This document shows, one piece after another, positions 1 to 9,436 of a DNA stretch of 64,000 nt (positions within the stretch are counted from its first letter, which is position 1; each line of letters begins with the position of its first letter). Where the stretch lies: contig CBDUPN010000002.1 of NCBI GenBank assembly GCA_965369125.1, forward strand, positions 1 to 64,000, in the 5' to 3' direction. The notes beneath the pieces are model-generated. The model had not been told where the DNA came from and ran no database searches. It saw only the letters and a program-made list of their open reading frames with translations. Origin of the DNA: Aureibaculum sp965369125. Lineage in GTDB: Bacteria; Bacteroidota; Bacteroidia; Flavobacteriales; Flavobacteriaceae. The translations under genes and the position numbers were made by a program.

Positions 1-2101
1 CAATTATGATCTGTCCATCTGGTTTTGTATTTCCAATGGGTTCAATAACTTTATTGACACGCTGAACGCGTCTTTCGCCATTCGTAAAGGTCCCGTCTTT
101 TTCAAAATACGAGGATGCAGGTAAAATTACATGGGCCATTTCGGCAGTAGCGGTCATAAATAATTCCTGAATGACGATCAGTTCGAGATTCTCAAATGCT
201 TTGATGCTATGATTTGAATTCGGGTCGGTCATTATGGTATCTTCTCCCATAATATATAGCGCCTTGATCTTTCCATCCAAGGCTGCATCTAACATTTCGG
301 GAATTTTCAACCCCTCTTTTTCCGGCATTTTTGCTACGCCATATTTTTCAGCATAATATCGTTGAATTTTCGGATCGTTCACATTTAAATATCCGGCACC
401 TTGATGTGGCTGAACACCCATATCGGCCGCTCCTTGAACATTGTTTTGTCCGCGTAACGGATTTAAGCCAACACCTCTTTTTCCAACATTTCCGGTCATC
501 ATGGCGATATTAGACAATAACATCACGGTTTTACTCCCTTGAAAATGCTCGGTTACTCCCAAGCCATGGAATTCCATAGCCCGATCGGCAGAAGCATAAG
601 CAATTGCCGCTTGTCTAACCAGTTCTTTGTCAACTCCTGTCAAGGCTGCTAACTCATCCATATCCAAATGGATCACATGATCTTTAAATTCTTCATACAT
701 TTCTGTATAAGCATTAATAAAATCTTCTTTCACCAAGCCTTCTTTGATAATATAATGGGCTATCATGTTAAGGATAGCCACGTTGGTACCTGGCCGTATT
801 TGTAAAAAATATGTGGCTAATTCGGCTAATTTTGTTTCGATAGGATCAACAACGATCGAGGTTACGCCTTTCATAAAGGCCTGTTTTATTTTGGCTCCTG
901 TTACCGGGTGACCCTTGACCGGATTTGCCCCAAATAAAAAGATAGCATCTGCATCTTTAAGATCGTCTACAGAATTTGTTGCAGCACCCGTTCCAAAGGA
1001 TTGTTGCATGCCGTAGGCCGTAGGCGCATGGCATACCCTGGCGCATCCATCAATATTATTAGTCCCCAAAGCAACACGAATCATTTTCTGCATTAAATAA
1101 TTTTCTTCATTGGTAGCCCTTGAAGATGAAATTCCGCCAATGGAATCGACACCATATTTCTGCTTGATTTCCAATAATTTTTCAGTGATAAAATCATAGG
1201 CTTCCTCCCAGCTAACAACTTCAAACTTTCCATTTTTTTTGATCATGGGTTCCCTAAGACGGTCGGGGTGGTCATAAAATTGGAATGCGAACCGTCCTTT
1301 TAGACAGGTATGTCCTTCATTTACCTCAGCCGTTACCGGAGCTTGTATCCCTTTTATTTTACCGTCAATCACAGCAACCTCTAATTGGCAGCCAACCCCG
1401 CAATAGGTACATGTAGTACGAACGGTTTTATCTGGTATTAGTGTTTTTGTCTCAAATTTATCGGTAAGGGCTTCTGTGGGGCAAGTTTGAACACAGGCAC
1501 CACAAGACACACATGCGGATGCATCAAATGTAGTATCAAAGCCTTTAATAATACTCGTAGCAAAGCCACGGCCCGACATATTAAGGATCATCTCACCTTG
1601 GATTTCTTCACAAGCTCTCACACAACGATAACAATTGATACATTGAGACAGGTCTGATTTAATATAAGGATGTGCTCTATCTGGTTCGATATCGAGATGG
1701 TTATCACCTTTCGGGTAGCGAACATCGGGAATTCCTATTTGGGCTATTGTTTTTTGAAACTCGGTCGGATTTTTATCTGCAGGGGCAAAAACCTTGTCAG
1801 AAGGATAATCTGTCAAAACCAATTCAACGATATTTTTGCGTAAACGCTTCATTTTATCGGTATTGTGATAAATATATAAACCTTCAGCAACAGGCGTATG
1901 ACAAGAAGCCACAGTTTTCGTTAAACCATTTTTTTCACGCGCAACTTCTACAGAACATACGCGGCAAGAACCAAAATTTTCCAGGCGATCATCCTGGCAC
2001 ATCGTAGGTATGGCATCTCTATTTTCGATGCGCCGAACGAATTCAAGAATTGTTTCGTTGCTCTTTATGTCGTAAGGATTATTGTTTATATATGCTTTCA
2101 T
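1..2101 (-). CDS. fdhA: NAD-linked formate dehydrogenase, molybdopterin (alpha) subunit, partial
   Basis: The gene runs off the left edge, so only about 700 N-terminal residues are present. It should oxidise formate to CO2 at a Mo/W-bis-MGD centre and pass electrons to the flavin subunit encoded at 3765-5384. The N-terminus is a 2Fe-2S ferredoxin domain (GSCRVCSVEV, then ASCHTPV). Two 4Fe-4S motifs follow (CINCYRCVRAC and CVSCGACVQTCP), then the molybdopterin domain with its own cluster (CTYCGVGC, GHTCLKGRF). The metal-ligand residue is Cys in ARVCHAPTAYG, so this is not a selenoprotein. This domain order is that of NAD-reducing soluble enzymes (FdhF/FdsA/NuoG-like). The ATG at 2101 gives a natural ferredoxin start. 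Confidence 0.93.
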   Translation of the reverse strand, partial: MKAYINNNPYDIKSNETILEFVRRIENRDAIPTMCQDDRLENFGSCRVCSVEVAREKNGLTKTVASCHTPVAEGLYIYHNTDKMKRLRKNIVELVLTDYPSDKVFAPADKNPTEFQKTIAQIGIPDVRYPKGDNHLDIEPDRAHPYIKSDLSQCINCYRCVRACEEIQGEMILNMSGRGFATSIIKGFDTTFDASACVSCGACVQTCPTEALTDKFETKTLIPDKTVRTTCTYCGVGCQLEVAVIDGKIKGIQAPVTAEVNEGHTCLKGRFAFQFYDHPDRLREPMIKKNGKFEVVSWEEAYDFITEKLLEIKQKYGVDSIGGISSSRATNEENYLMQKMIRVALGTNNIDGCARVCHAPTAYGMQQSFGTGAATNSVDDLKDADAIFLFGANPVKGHPVTGAKIKQAFMKGVTSIVVDPIETKLAELATYFLQIRPGTNVAILNMIAHYIIKEGLVKEDFINAYTEMYEEFKDHVIHLDMDELAALTGVDKELVRQAAIAYASADRAMEFHGLGVTEHFQGSKTVMLLSNIAMMTGNVGKRGVGLNPLRGQNNVQGAADMGVQPHQGAGYLNVNDPKIQRYYAEKYGVAKMPEKEGLKIPEMLDAALDGKIKALYIMGEDTIMTDPNSNHSIKAFENLELIVIQELFMTATAEMAHVILPASSYFEKDGTFTNGERRVQRVNKVIEPIGNTKPDGQIII

Positions 2102-2295
2102 ATTAGATGTTGCTTTATTAATCATAATAAATCATGGTAAATTTTACTAAACTATCTAAATTAACCCTTTTTTCTTGCTATAACTGTAATATACATTTTA
2201 AATATTTAAATATATTTTATATCCTTGCAATTAATTTTTTAAAGATTTCAGATAATTTATTTGGATAAATTTAATATAAAATAATCAAATAGTAG

Positions 2296-3753
2296 ATGAA
2301 GAACAAGGTACATCTTATCACCTATGTTGACCGCCTGGCCCAAGGAGGCTTATTAGAATTACAGAATTTGCTGGATAAAGAGTTAAAAGATGTTTTTGGA
2401 GGTGTACATCTGTTACCTTTTTTCTATCCTATTGATGGAACAGATGCCGGCTTTGATCCTATAGACCATACCCAGGTTGACGCCCGACTTGGTTCTTGGG
2501 AGGATATTCATGCGTTGAGTGAGACCACTGATGTTATGGCAGATGTTATCGTTAATCATGTTTCTGCCAAATCTCCACAGTTTCTAGATTATTTAGAGCA
2601 AGGTGAAAAATCGAGATTCGCCAAGATGTTTCTTACGCTGAGTGCAGTCTTTCCAAATGGCGTAACAGAAAAAGAATTATTGAATATTTATAGACCACGC
2701 CCCAGTTTACCTTTTACTACGCTTGGTTTAAAAGATGGTTCTAAAAAAATGTTCTGGACAACATTTACATCTAACCAGATAGACATTGACGTTCAAAGCC
2801 CACAAGGCAAGGCTTATCTCATTTCCATATTAGAACAATTTCATAAAGCGGGTATTAAAATGATAAGGCTAGATGCGGCGGGCTATGCCATTAAAAAAGC
2901 CGGAACCTCCTGTTTTATGATTCCAGAAACTTTTGATTTTATCGATTGGTTCAGAGAACAAGCCACTTCCTGTGGGATGGAGGTACTGGTAGAAATACAC
3001 TCATATTTTAAAAAACAAATTGAAATCGCGAAACAGGTTGACTGGGTATATGATTTTGCCTTGCCTCCCTTGGTGCTGCATTCCATTTTTAAAGGCACCT
3101 CTATTTATTTGAAAAAATGGATTGAAATAAGGCCCGAAAATACAATTACGGTACTTGATACCCATGATGGGATAGGTGTGATGGATGTGGGACGCTCTGG
3201 AGATTTACCGGGGCTGTTACCGGATGAAGAAATTGACAGTTTGGTGGAGGAGATACATGTTCGAAGCCAAGGTCAAAGTAAGGCAGCTACAGGTGCTGCT
3301 GCTTCAAATCTTGACCTTTATCAGGTAAATTGCACCTATTTTGACGCCCTGGGAAAAAATGAAACTCAATATCTATTATCACGTGCCATACAATTTTTTA
3401 TGCCTGGTGTTCCACAAGTCTACTATACCGGATTATTGGCAGAGCCGAATGATATGGAATTACTTTCGAAAACAAATGTCGGCAGGGACATTAACCGCCA
3501 TTATTTTATCGGGGAGGAAGTAATGATTGCTTTAAAAAGACCTGTTGTTCGGAAATTAATAAAACTCATTAAGTTCAGGAATTCTCATGACTCTTTTAGT
3601 GGCAATTTTACATTAGAAAATACAAATATGGATTCAATGATATTAAGATGGCAACATGAAGATAAATGGAGTACATTGGTTGTCGACTATACCGACCTTT
3701 CATTTAAAATTTCGTTTAATGAGAATGATAGCGAAAAAATCCTAAACTTATAA
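2296..3753 (+). CDS. Sucrose phosphorylase (GH13 subfamily 18)
   Basis: Cytosolic enzyme of 485 residues, the usual length, with no signal peptide. It should split sucrose with phosphate into glucose 1-phosphate and fructose. The GH13 catalytic triad is visible: nucleophile D193 in IRLDAAGY, acid/base E233 in LVEIHSY, and D291 in VLDTHDG, almost the same numbering as remembered for the Bifidobacterium enzyme. The segment GAAASNLDLYQVNCTY resembles true sucrose phosphorylases. Glucosylglycerol or sucrose-6-phosphate phosphorylase activity cannot be excluded. The gene lies alone on the + strand between two formate dehydrogenase subunit genes on the - strand, with no sugar transporter or kinase beside it. 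Confidence 0.88.
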   Translation: MKNKVHLITYVDRLAQGGLLELQNLLDKELKDVFGGVHLLPFFYPIDGTDAGFDPIDHTQVDARLGSWEDIHALSETTDVMADVIVNHVSAKSPQFLDYLEQGEKSRFAKMFLTLSAVFPNGVTEKELLNIYRPRPSLPFTTLGLKDGSKKMFWTTFTSNQIDIDVQSPQGKAYLISILEQFHKAGIKMIRLDAAGYAIKKAGTSCFMIPETFDFIDWFREQATSCGMEVLVEIHSYFKKQIEIAKQVDWVYDFALPPLVLHSIFKGTSIYLKKWIEIRPENTITVLDTHDGIGVMDVGRSGDLPGLLPDEEIDSLVEEIHVRSQGQSKAATGAAASNLDLYQVNCTYFDALGKNETQYLLSRAIQFFMPGVPQVYYTGLLAEPNDMELLSKTNVGRDINRHYFIGEEVMIALKRPVVRKLIKLIKFRNSHDSFSGNFTLENTNMDSMILRWQHEDKWSTLVVDYTDLSFKISFNENDSEKILNL

Positions 3754-3764
3754 AAAGTCAAGTT

Positions 3765-5384
3765 CTATTTGAAATAGGTTTTAAGTTCATCATCAAAGTA
3801 CTCTAATGCATTTTTAATAGGTAAAGGAATGCCACCACCTAAGGCGCATAATGAGCCTATTTCCAGAGTTTCTATAAGGTCGTTAAATAACTGCCGGTCA
3901 ATTTTATAGTCTTCGTGTTGTGCCTTCTTTAGCATTTCAAAGCCGCGATGGGAACCGATACGGCAAGGGTAACATTTACCACAGGATTCATCAGCAGTAA
4001 ACGCTAATAAATGCTCTAAAAATTGAACCATAGGAAATAGAGATGGAATAGACACAACGCTTGCATGGCCCAATAAAAATCCTTGGTTAGCAAATGATTC
4101 AAAATCAAGGGTAAGTTCACTTATTTTATGAATGGGTACAATGCCACCTAAGGGGCCACCAATTTGAACGGCTTTTACTGCGCTCTTAAAACCCTTGCCA
4201 TATTCCTCAAACACAACCTTTAAAGGTGTGCCCATTTCCATTTCATACATTCCGGGCCTATTAAAGAAACTATCCAATGAAACTAACTTTGTGCCTGTAG
4301 ATTTTCCATTTCCCAGCTTGGCATATGCATCCCCTCCATTTTGTAGGATCCAGTGTATGTTGGCAAATGTTTCAACATTACTTAGAACAGTAGGCTTTCC
4401 ATATAGGCCATATTGAGCAGGGTAGGGCGGTCTTACGCGTACTTCGGGCCTTAATCCTTCAATGGAGTTCAACAGGGCAGTTTCTTCTCCGCAAACATAA
4501 GATCCTTGTCCGCGAATGATCTTGAATCTAAAATCATTAAATAAATTCAAGTCCTTAAATTCTTGAATGGCTTTATTAACCTTTCGGATAGAATCAGGAT
4601 ATTCACCACGAATGTACAAAACTCCGGTGTCGGCTCCAACCGTAATTCCGGCCATTAACATACCAAAAAGTACCTTATGAGGCTGATGCTCCATGAGATA
4701 CATGTCAGAATAAGCACCGGGATCACCCTCATCTGCATTACACACAATATATTTTTTTTCTGAACGCTCTTTAGTAACGGCATCCAACTTAAAGTAAAAG
4801 GGAAATCCGGCACCACCACGACCTCTTAAATTCGATAATTTTAATTCGTCTATAACCTTTTCAGATTTATCCTTAAACGATTTTGCCAAAGCATAAAATG
4901 CTGCTATGCTATTAATGGTTGAGGTCAATATGGGAATAGTATTGCATTGTACTTCATATTCATTTGCTTGATACTCCTTTGTCGAAATTATTCTTTTTAG
5001 ATGATCTAAATCGGAACTGGAATAGGTCTTATCATCGAACATAAAAGCATTGTTGTGATGGCAATGCCCAAGGCATGGTGCATGTCCGATCTTATCAGCA
5101 CCTACTATTTTCTCGAGATCTTTAGTTAATTTATCCTGCGTTCCGGCCACCATGCAAGCTGTTCCATTGCAAACAAAAACAGTTTTATTTTGATTTTCAG
5201 GCTTTAAAAAATCATAGAAAGAGGCGGTACCTAAAACTACGGAATCATCTACCATAAAACGTTCGGCCAACTCATGAAACTCATCATAAGATGCTGGTTT
5301 TTTTGCCAGTTTTGATACTTGCTCAAAAAGGTTGTCATCTAGTTCCTTTCTAAATGATAATGATCTTATATTTTTATTGGCCAT
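3765..5384 (-). CDS. fdhB: Formate dehydrogenase beta subunit, NuoE-NuoF fusion (NAD/FMN subunit)
   Basis: A 539-residue electron-transfer subunit that should take electrons from the Mo subunit and reduce NAD+. Residues about 1-120 are a NuoE-like 2Fe-2S thioredoxin fold with ligands C72, C77, C104 and C108. The rest is NuoF-like: FMN/NAD loop NLRGRGGAGFP, CNADEGDPGAY, and YVCGEETALLNSIEG. The C-terminal 4Fe-4S motif is ESCGKCYPCRIG plus SLCALGGG. The closest arrangement I know is the beta subunit of NAD-dependent formate dehydrogenases; HoxF/HndC-type hydrogenase subunits look similar, but the neighbouring Mo subunit decides. It would be transcribed toward fdhA, but a gene on the other strand separates them. 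Confidence 0.88.
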   Translation of the reverse strand: MANKNIRSLSFRKELDDNLFEQVSKLAKKPASYDEFHELAERFMVDDSVVLGTASFYDFLKPENQNKTVFVCNGTACMVAGTQDKLTKDLEKIVGADKIGHAPCLGHCHHNNAFMFDDKTYSSSDLDHLKRIISTKEYQANEYEVQCNTIPILTSTINSIAAFYALAKSFKDKSEKVIDELKLSNLRGRGGAGFPFYFKLDAVTKERSEKKYIVCNADEGDPGAYSDMYLMEHQPHKVLFGMLMAGITVGADTGVLYIRGEYPDSIRKVNKAIQEFKDLNLFNDFRFKIIRGQGSYVCGEETALLNSIEGLRPEVRVRPPYPAQYGLYGKPTVLSNVETFANIHWILQNGGDAYAKLGNGKSTGTKLVSLDSFFNRPGMYEMEMGTPLKVVFEEYGKGFKSAVKAVQIGGPLGGIVPIHKISELTLDFESFANQGFLLGHASVVSIPSLFPMVQFLEHLLAFTADESCGKCYPCRIGSHRGFEMLKKAQHEDYKIDRQLFNDLIETLEIGSLCALGGGIPLPIKNALEYFDDELKTYFK

Positions 5385-5445
5385 TGCTTTTCATATTGGT
5401 AGCACTAAAATACTAAAATTTAATAGGAACACATTATGACCCTGG

Positions 5446-6642
5446 TCAAACTTTATTGCAAACCAGCACTATATGTTTATTGTTGATGTCAGTTGTGAAG
5501 AATAGGTAATCACTGCCACCTTCCTTTAATTTCGTTTTTTTACGGATTTGGGCCACGCTTTCGGGAAAATTTCTAACCGTAACATTTGCTTTTAATAAAG
5601 GAATATGCTTTTTAATTTCTTTAGTTGAATATGGTATTATTCTATTGATCTTAAAACTCCTACCTGGAAAATTGATCAATTCATTACTTGTATATAAATG
5701 ACTATTATTGTGTAATTTATGTAATTTTAATTGATGTGATACTTCATTAAATAAACCGGCTTTCATAATAGCTGAATTAGGCTCGTATAAATAGGTTTGA
5801 GGTAATGAAAAGCTAGCATCAACGTCGTTTTTATAGATCGATTCAAACGAATCAATAACTTCCTTTTGAATGTTAATGGCTTTGATACGTATTTCTTTTT
5901 GATAATTTTTTTCGAGTAAGAATAGTAATTCTTTAACTTCGTTTTGTACCGCAAGAATATGTACTTCCTTTGTGAATCGTAATTCGGTCAGGGCCTTCGA
6001 AATATCAAGCATTGGGGAAGTTTTAATAAGAATATGATGACTGTATTGTAATAATGTTTCCATATTTTCAGGAATGTTAGGCTCACAATCTTGGAGCATA
6101 AAGACCTTTCCCTTAATTTCATTTCTGCGCGACGGATCTGCATAGATCCAGTCAAATTGTTTTTCTGTGTTTTTTAAATAGGTAATGCCGTCATCCGAAA
6201 TGGAAATAATATTCTCTGTTCCGAGCATTTCAAAATTATGATTGGCAATACTAGATAAACCCTCGCTAATTTCACAATGGGTAACTTCCTTGAACTTTTT
6301 TGAGAAATAATAAGTATCAACCCCATACCCCCCTGAAATATCTATAATGCTCATTCCCGAAATAATATTTGCTTTATAATGGGCTGTAATTTCAGAAGAG
6401 CTTTGTTCGATATTTAACTTTTCTGGATAATAAATATTGGATGTTTTAAACCAGGTGGGTAATTTATGTTCTGCTCTTTTTTTTGCTTCTATTTGCCCAA
6501 CTAGTTCTTGGGTCGTTATATGTTCGAAAGGACTTCCTTTAAAAAGAAGTTTAGCAATGTCGGCGTTAAGATTTTCATTAATAAAACCCTGAACCTGCTT
6601 TTCTAGAAGTAATCGGTTAAATGTAAGATCTTTCACTTTCAA
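5446..6642 (-). CDS. Class I SAM-dependent methyltransferase with THUMP-like domain
   Basis: A 398-residue protein of a family common in Bacteroidota (PG_1098-like). The SAM-binding motif is IIDISGGYGVDTYYFS, with the acidic CEISE after strand 2. A DPSRR motif follows strand 4, where RNA/DNA methyltransferases carry the catalytic (N/D)PP. The C-terminal part, with FPGRSFKINRIIPY and VTVRNFPESVAQIRKK, matches the THUMP-like tail of this family, which suggests an RNA substrate. The substrate is not known. It lies 10 bases downstream of the AI-2E family gene and is probably cotranscribed with it. Confidence 0.8.
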   Translation of the reverse strand: MKVKDLTFNRLLLEKQVQGFINENLNADIAKLLFKGSPFEHITTQELVGQIEAKKRAEHKLPTWFKTSNIYYPEKLNIEQSSSEITAHYKANIISGMSIIDISGGYGVDTYYFSKKFKEVTHCEISEGLSSIANHNFEMLGTENIISISDDGITYLKNTEKQFDWIYADPSRRNEIKGKVFMLQDCEPNIPENMETLLQYSHHILIKTSPMLDISKALTELRFTKEVHILAVQNEVKELLFLLEKNYQKEIRIKAINIQKEVIDSFESIYKNDVDASFSLPQTYLYEPNSAIMKAGLFNEVSHQLKLHKLHNNSHLYTSNELINFPGRSFKINRIIPYSTKEIKKHIPLLKANVTVRNFPESVAQIRKKTKLKEGGSDYLFFTTDINNKHIVLVCNKV

Positions 6643-6652
6643 TGTTCAACAA

Positions 6653-7735
6653 TTAAAAGTCCTTGGTAAGTGATCTAACGATCTTATTCTCTGAAAGGAA
6701 TTCCTTTAAAATAACTTTAATTGCGGTATATACAGGCACAGCTACGATCATGCCAACAACACTAAACAAGAGACCTCCAATCACGATCACTAAAAATATT
6801 TCCAAAGGATGTGATTTCACGCTTTTTGAGAAAATAAAGGGTTGACTAAAGAAGTTATCAACCAATTGGGCGAAAATATAACCTATCATCACATAAATAG
6901 TGGTAGGAATGATTTCGGTTCTAAAATCTAAGGCCAGGTTGCTTGTCATGGTTAAATTCAGCATCAACACACCTCCAATTAACGGCCCAATATAGGGGAT
7001 CAAATTTAATATGGCACATAAAAAAGCGATGACAACGGCATTTTGTACATCGAAAATTAGAAGCACCGTTGTATAAATAACAAATAGAATGGTAATCTGC
7101 ATTAACAGACCCAAAAAGTAACGAGATAGTAAATTTTTGATCATCTCAAGCGACTTTTGAAATCGCTCTTCATTTTTATCAGGGATAAAAATTAGTAAAG
7201 CATTATTCAATAGTTTGCTGTCTCTCATCAAAAAGAACGAAATAAAAAGCACTGAAAACAAACCTATACTAAAGCTTCCAACCGCACTGATCAGCGAGTT
7301 TAATAAATTAGGTATGGCTTGAACCCTAGATAAGATATCTACACTTTTTAATTGCTCAAAAATATTGATGCCTTTTTCTGCGAAGTAGGCGTTTACCTGG
7401 CCTAATAAATTTTCAATATTATATTCTAGTTGATTGATATCCAGCAGCGAAAGATTTTGACCTTGCTTGATAATAAGTGGAATAAACATAGAAATGAGAC
7501 CAAAAACAAACAATATAAATATAAACATGGTCACAATGACCGCTAATGTATTGGCAAATTTTAATTTACTTCTTAAGAAAATGATTATTGGTCTTGCGAT
7601 CAATGAAACAACCGCTGCAATCGCTAAATAAATGATAACAGATTGAATTTTATATAAAAAATAAAGAAGCAGGGCAACACCGATTAAAATCGTGAAAGCA
7701 CGTAAAATTCCGTTCGCTATGATCTTTGAGTTCAT
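6653..7735 (-). CDS. AI-2E family membrane transporter
   Basis: A 360-residue inner-membrane protein with about eight hydrophobic segments: two N-terminal pairs, a long soluble stretch (about residues 90-150), then four to five helices. The family signature region is visible as FLCAILNLIPYIGPLIGG and VGMIVAVPVYTAIKVILKEF. The family (PF01594) has been linked variously to autoinducer-2 export and to Na+/H+ antiport, so the substrate is open. It lies 36 bases downstream of prfC on the same strand. Confidence 0.85.
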   Translation of the reverse strand: MNSKIIANGILRAFTILIGVALLLYFLYKIQSVIIYLAIAAVVSLIARPIIIFLRSKLKFANTLAVIVTMFIFILFVFGLISMFIPLIIKQGQNLSLLDINQLEYNIENLLGQVNAYFAEKGINIFEQLKSVDILSRVQAIPNLLNSLISAVGSFSIGLFSVLFISFFLMRDSKLLNNALLIFIPDKNEERFQKSLEMIKNLLSRYFLGLLMQITILFVIYTTVLLIFDVQNAVVIAFLCAILNLIPYIGPLIGGVLMLNLTMTSNLALDFRTEIIPTTIYVMIGYIFAQLVDNFFSQPFIFSKSVKSHPLEIFLVIVIGGLLFSVVGMIVAVPVYTAIKVILKEFLSENKIVRSLTKDF

Positions 7736-7771
7736 AGGGTAAATATAATGATTTATTGAAAAGAAACTTAC

Positions 7772-9358
7772 TTAAAACTCGCTGGTAAAATGCAATTTTA
7801 CTGTTGGATACTTTTGTTGGGTCATTTGCACGGTGAAGGCCGAATCTGCCAAAAACACTAACTGACCTTGTTTGTCTTTTGCTAAATACCGCTGTTTGAC
7901 ACGCTTAAATTCTGCAAACTCTTCATTTTTTGGATCTTTAGGTTCGACCCAACATGCCTTGTGAACGTTTAAATTTTCATAGGTGCATTTGGCACCATAC
8001 TCATGTTCCAAGCGGTATTGAATAACCTCATACTGAAGTGCGCCGACAGTTCCAATGACCTTTCTCCCGTTTAATTCCAAGGTAAAAAGCTGTGCTACTC
8101 CTTCGTCCATAAGCTGATTTAATCCTTTATTTAACTGCTTGGCCTTGAGTGGATCAGCATTGTTTACATAACGAAAATGTTCAGGTGAAAAATTAGGAAT
8201 TCCTTTGAAATTTAAAACTTCTCCTTCCGTTAAGGAATCACCGATCTTAAAATTACCGGTATCATGAAGTCCGACTATATCACCGGGGAAAGATTCTTCT
8301 ACAATTTCTTTTTTCTCGGCAAAAAATGCATTTGGACTTGAGAATTTTAATTTCTTGTTAAGTCTAACATGTAAATAGGGTGCATTACGCTTGAAGGTAC
8401 CAGATACAATCTTTACAAATGCCAGTCTATCTCTATGTTTTGGATCCATATTGGCATGGATCTTAAAGACAAAGCCCGACATGGTCTTTTCTTTGGAGTC
8501 AACTAGTCGTTCTTCAGCTTTTTTGGGTTGAGGAGATGGTGCAATCTCTATAAAGCAATCGAGTAATTCCTTTACACCAAAATTATTTAATGCTGAACCA
8601 AAGAATACCGGTTGTAATTCACCATTTAAGTATTCAGCTCGATCAAAATCGGGATAGACTTCATAAATCAATTCTAATTCTTCGCGCAACTTGTTAGCTG
8701 CCGATTCACCTATATGCTTATCAAGTTCTGGATTCGTAATATCATCAAATTCAACACCTTCGGAAACCGTTTGCTTTTTATTGGATGTAAACAAATTAAG
8801 TTTCTTTCCCCAAATATTATAAATTCCTTTAAAATCATAGCCCATGCCTATAGGAAAACTCAAAGGCGTTACCCTTAATCCTAATTTTTGTTCAACTTCA
8901 TCCAACAGATCAAAGGCATCTTTTCCTTCCCGGTCTAATTTATTAATAAAAACGATGATTGGAATATGACGCATACGACAAACTTCCACCAGTTTTTCTG
9001 TTTGTTCTTCTACACCTTTAGCAACGTCAATAACAACTATAACACTATCGACTGCTGTTAGGGTACGAAAAGTATCTTCAGCGAAATCCTTGTGCCCCGG
9101 TGTATCAAGTATATTAATTTTTTTGCCTTTATAATTAAATGCCAAGACCGACGTAGCAACGGAAATACCTCTTTGTCTTTCAATTTCCATAAAGTCGGAG
9201 GTCGCACCCTTCTTGATCTTATTATTTTTAACAGCACCAGCTTCCTGTATGGCTCCACCAAATAATAATAATTTTTCTGTAAGGGTGGTTTTTCCGGCAT
9301 CGGGATGTGAGATGATTCCGAAGGTTCTTCTGCGTTGAATTTCTTTTAGGAAGGACAT
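7772..9358 (-). CDS. prfC: Peptide chain release factor 3
   Basis: A translational GTPase of 528 residues, the usual RF3 length, that recycles RF1/RF2 from the ribosome after termination. The N-terminal G domain has SHPDAGKTTLTEKLL (P-loop), a switch region with QRGISVATSV, DTPGHKDFAEDT (G3) and FINKLDREG (G4). The elongation-factor-like domain 2 and RF3 C-terminal domain follow. The ATG at 9358 gives the canonical start next to the P-loop. A candidate promoter lies at 9390-9397. Confidence 0.96.
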   Translation of the reverse strand: MSFLKEIQRRRTFGIISHPDAGKTTLTEKLLLFGGAIQEAGAVKNNKIKKGATSDFMEIERQRGISVATSVLAFNYKGKKINILDTPGHKDFAEDTFRTLTAVDSVIVVIDVAKGVEEQTEKLVEVCRMRHIPIIVFINKLDREGKDAFDLLDEVEQKLGLRVTPLSFPIGMGYDFKGIYNIWGKKLNLFTSNKKQTVSEGVEFDDITNPELDKHIGESAANKLREELELIYEVYPDFDRAEYLNGELQPVFFGSALNNFGVKELLDCFIEIAPSPQPKKAEERLVDSKEKTMSGFVFKIHANMDPKHRDRLAFVKIVSGTFKRNAPYLHVRLNKKLKFSSPNAFFAEKKEIVEESFPGDIVGLHDTGNFKIGDSLTEGEVLNFKGIPNFSPEHFRYVNNADPLKAKQLNKGLNQLMDEGVAQLFTLELNGRKVIGTVGALQYEVIQYRLEHEYGAKCTYENLNVHKACWVEPKDPKNEEFAEFKRVKQRYLAKDKQGQLVFLADSAFTVQMTQQKYPTVKLHFTSEF

Positions 9359-9389
9359 TGATGTTCTATGTGTTTTTATAATGGGCGCA

Positions 9390-9397
9390 CAAATATA
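9390..9397 (-). promoter_or_regulatory. Candidate -7 element for prfC
   Basis: TATATTTG on the minus strand fits the Bacteroidota -7 consensus TAnnTTTG. It ends 31 bases upstream of the prfC ATG. No clear -33 TTG is seen at 19-21 bases. Confidence 0.5.
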
Positions 9398-9436
9398 TGC
9401 TTAATTAGCCAATTTGAAAATGAGGTGTGTAACAAA

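Noticed and set aside
331..2007. Short rightward reading frames inside the formate dehydrogenase alpha region
   Set aside because: They run antisense to a strongly conserved iron-sulfur/molybdopterin protein and show no domain of their own.
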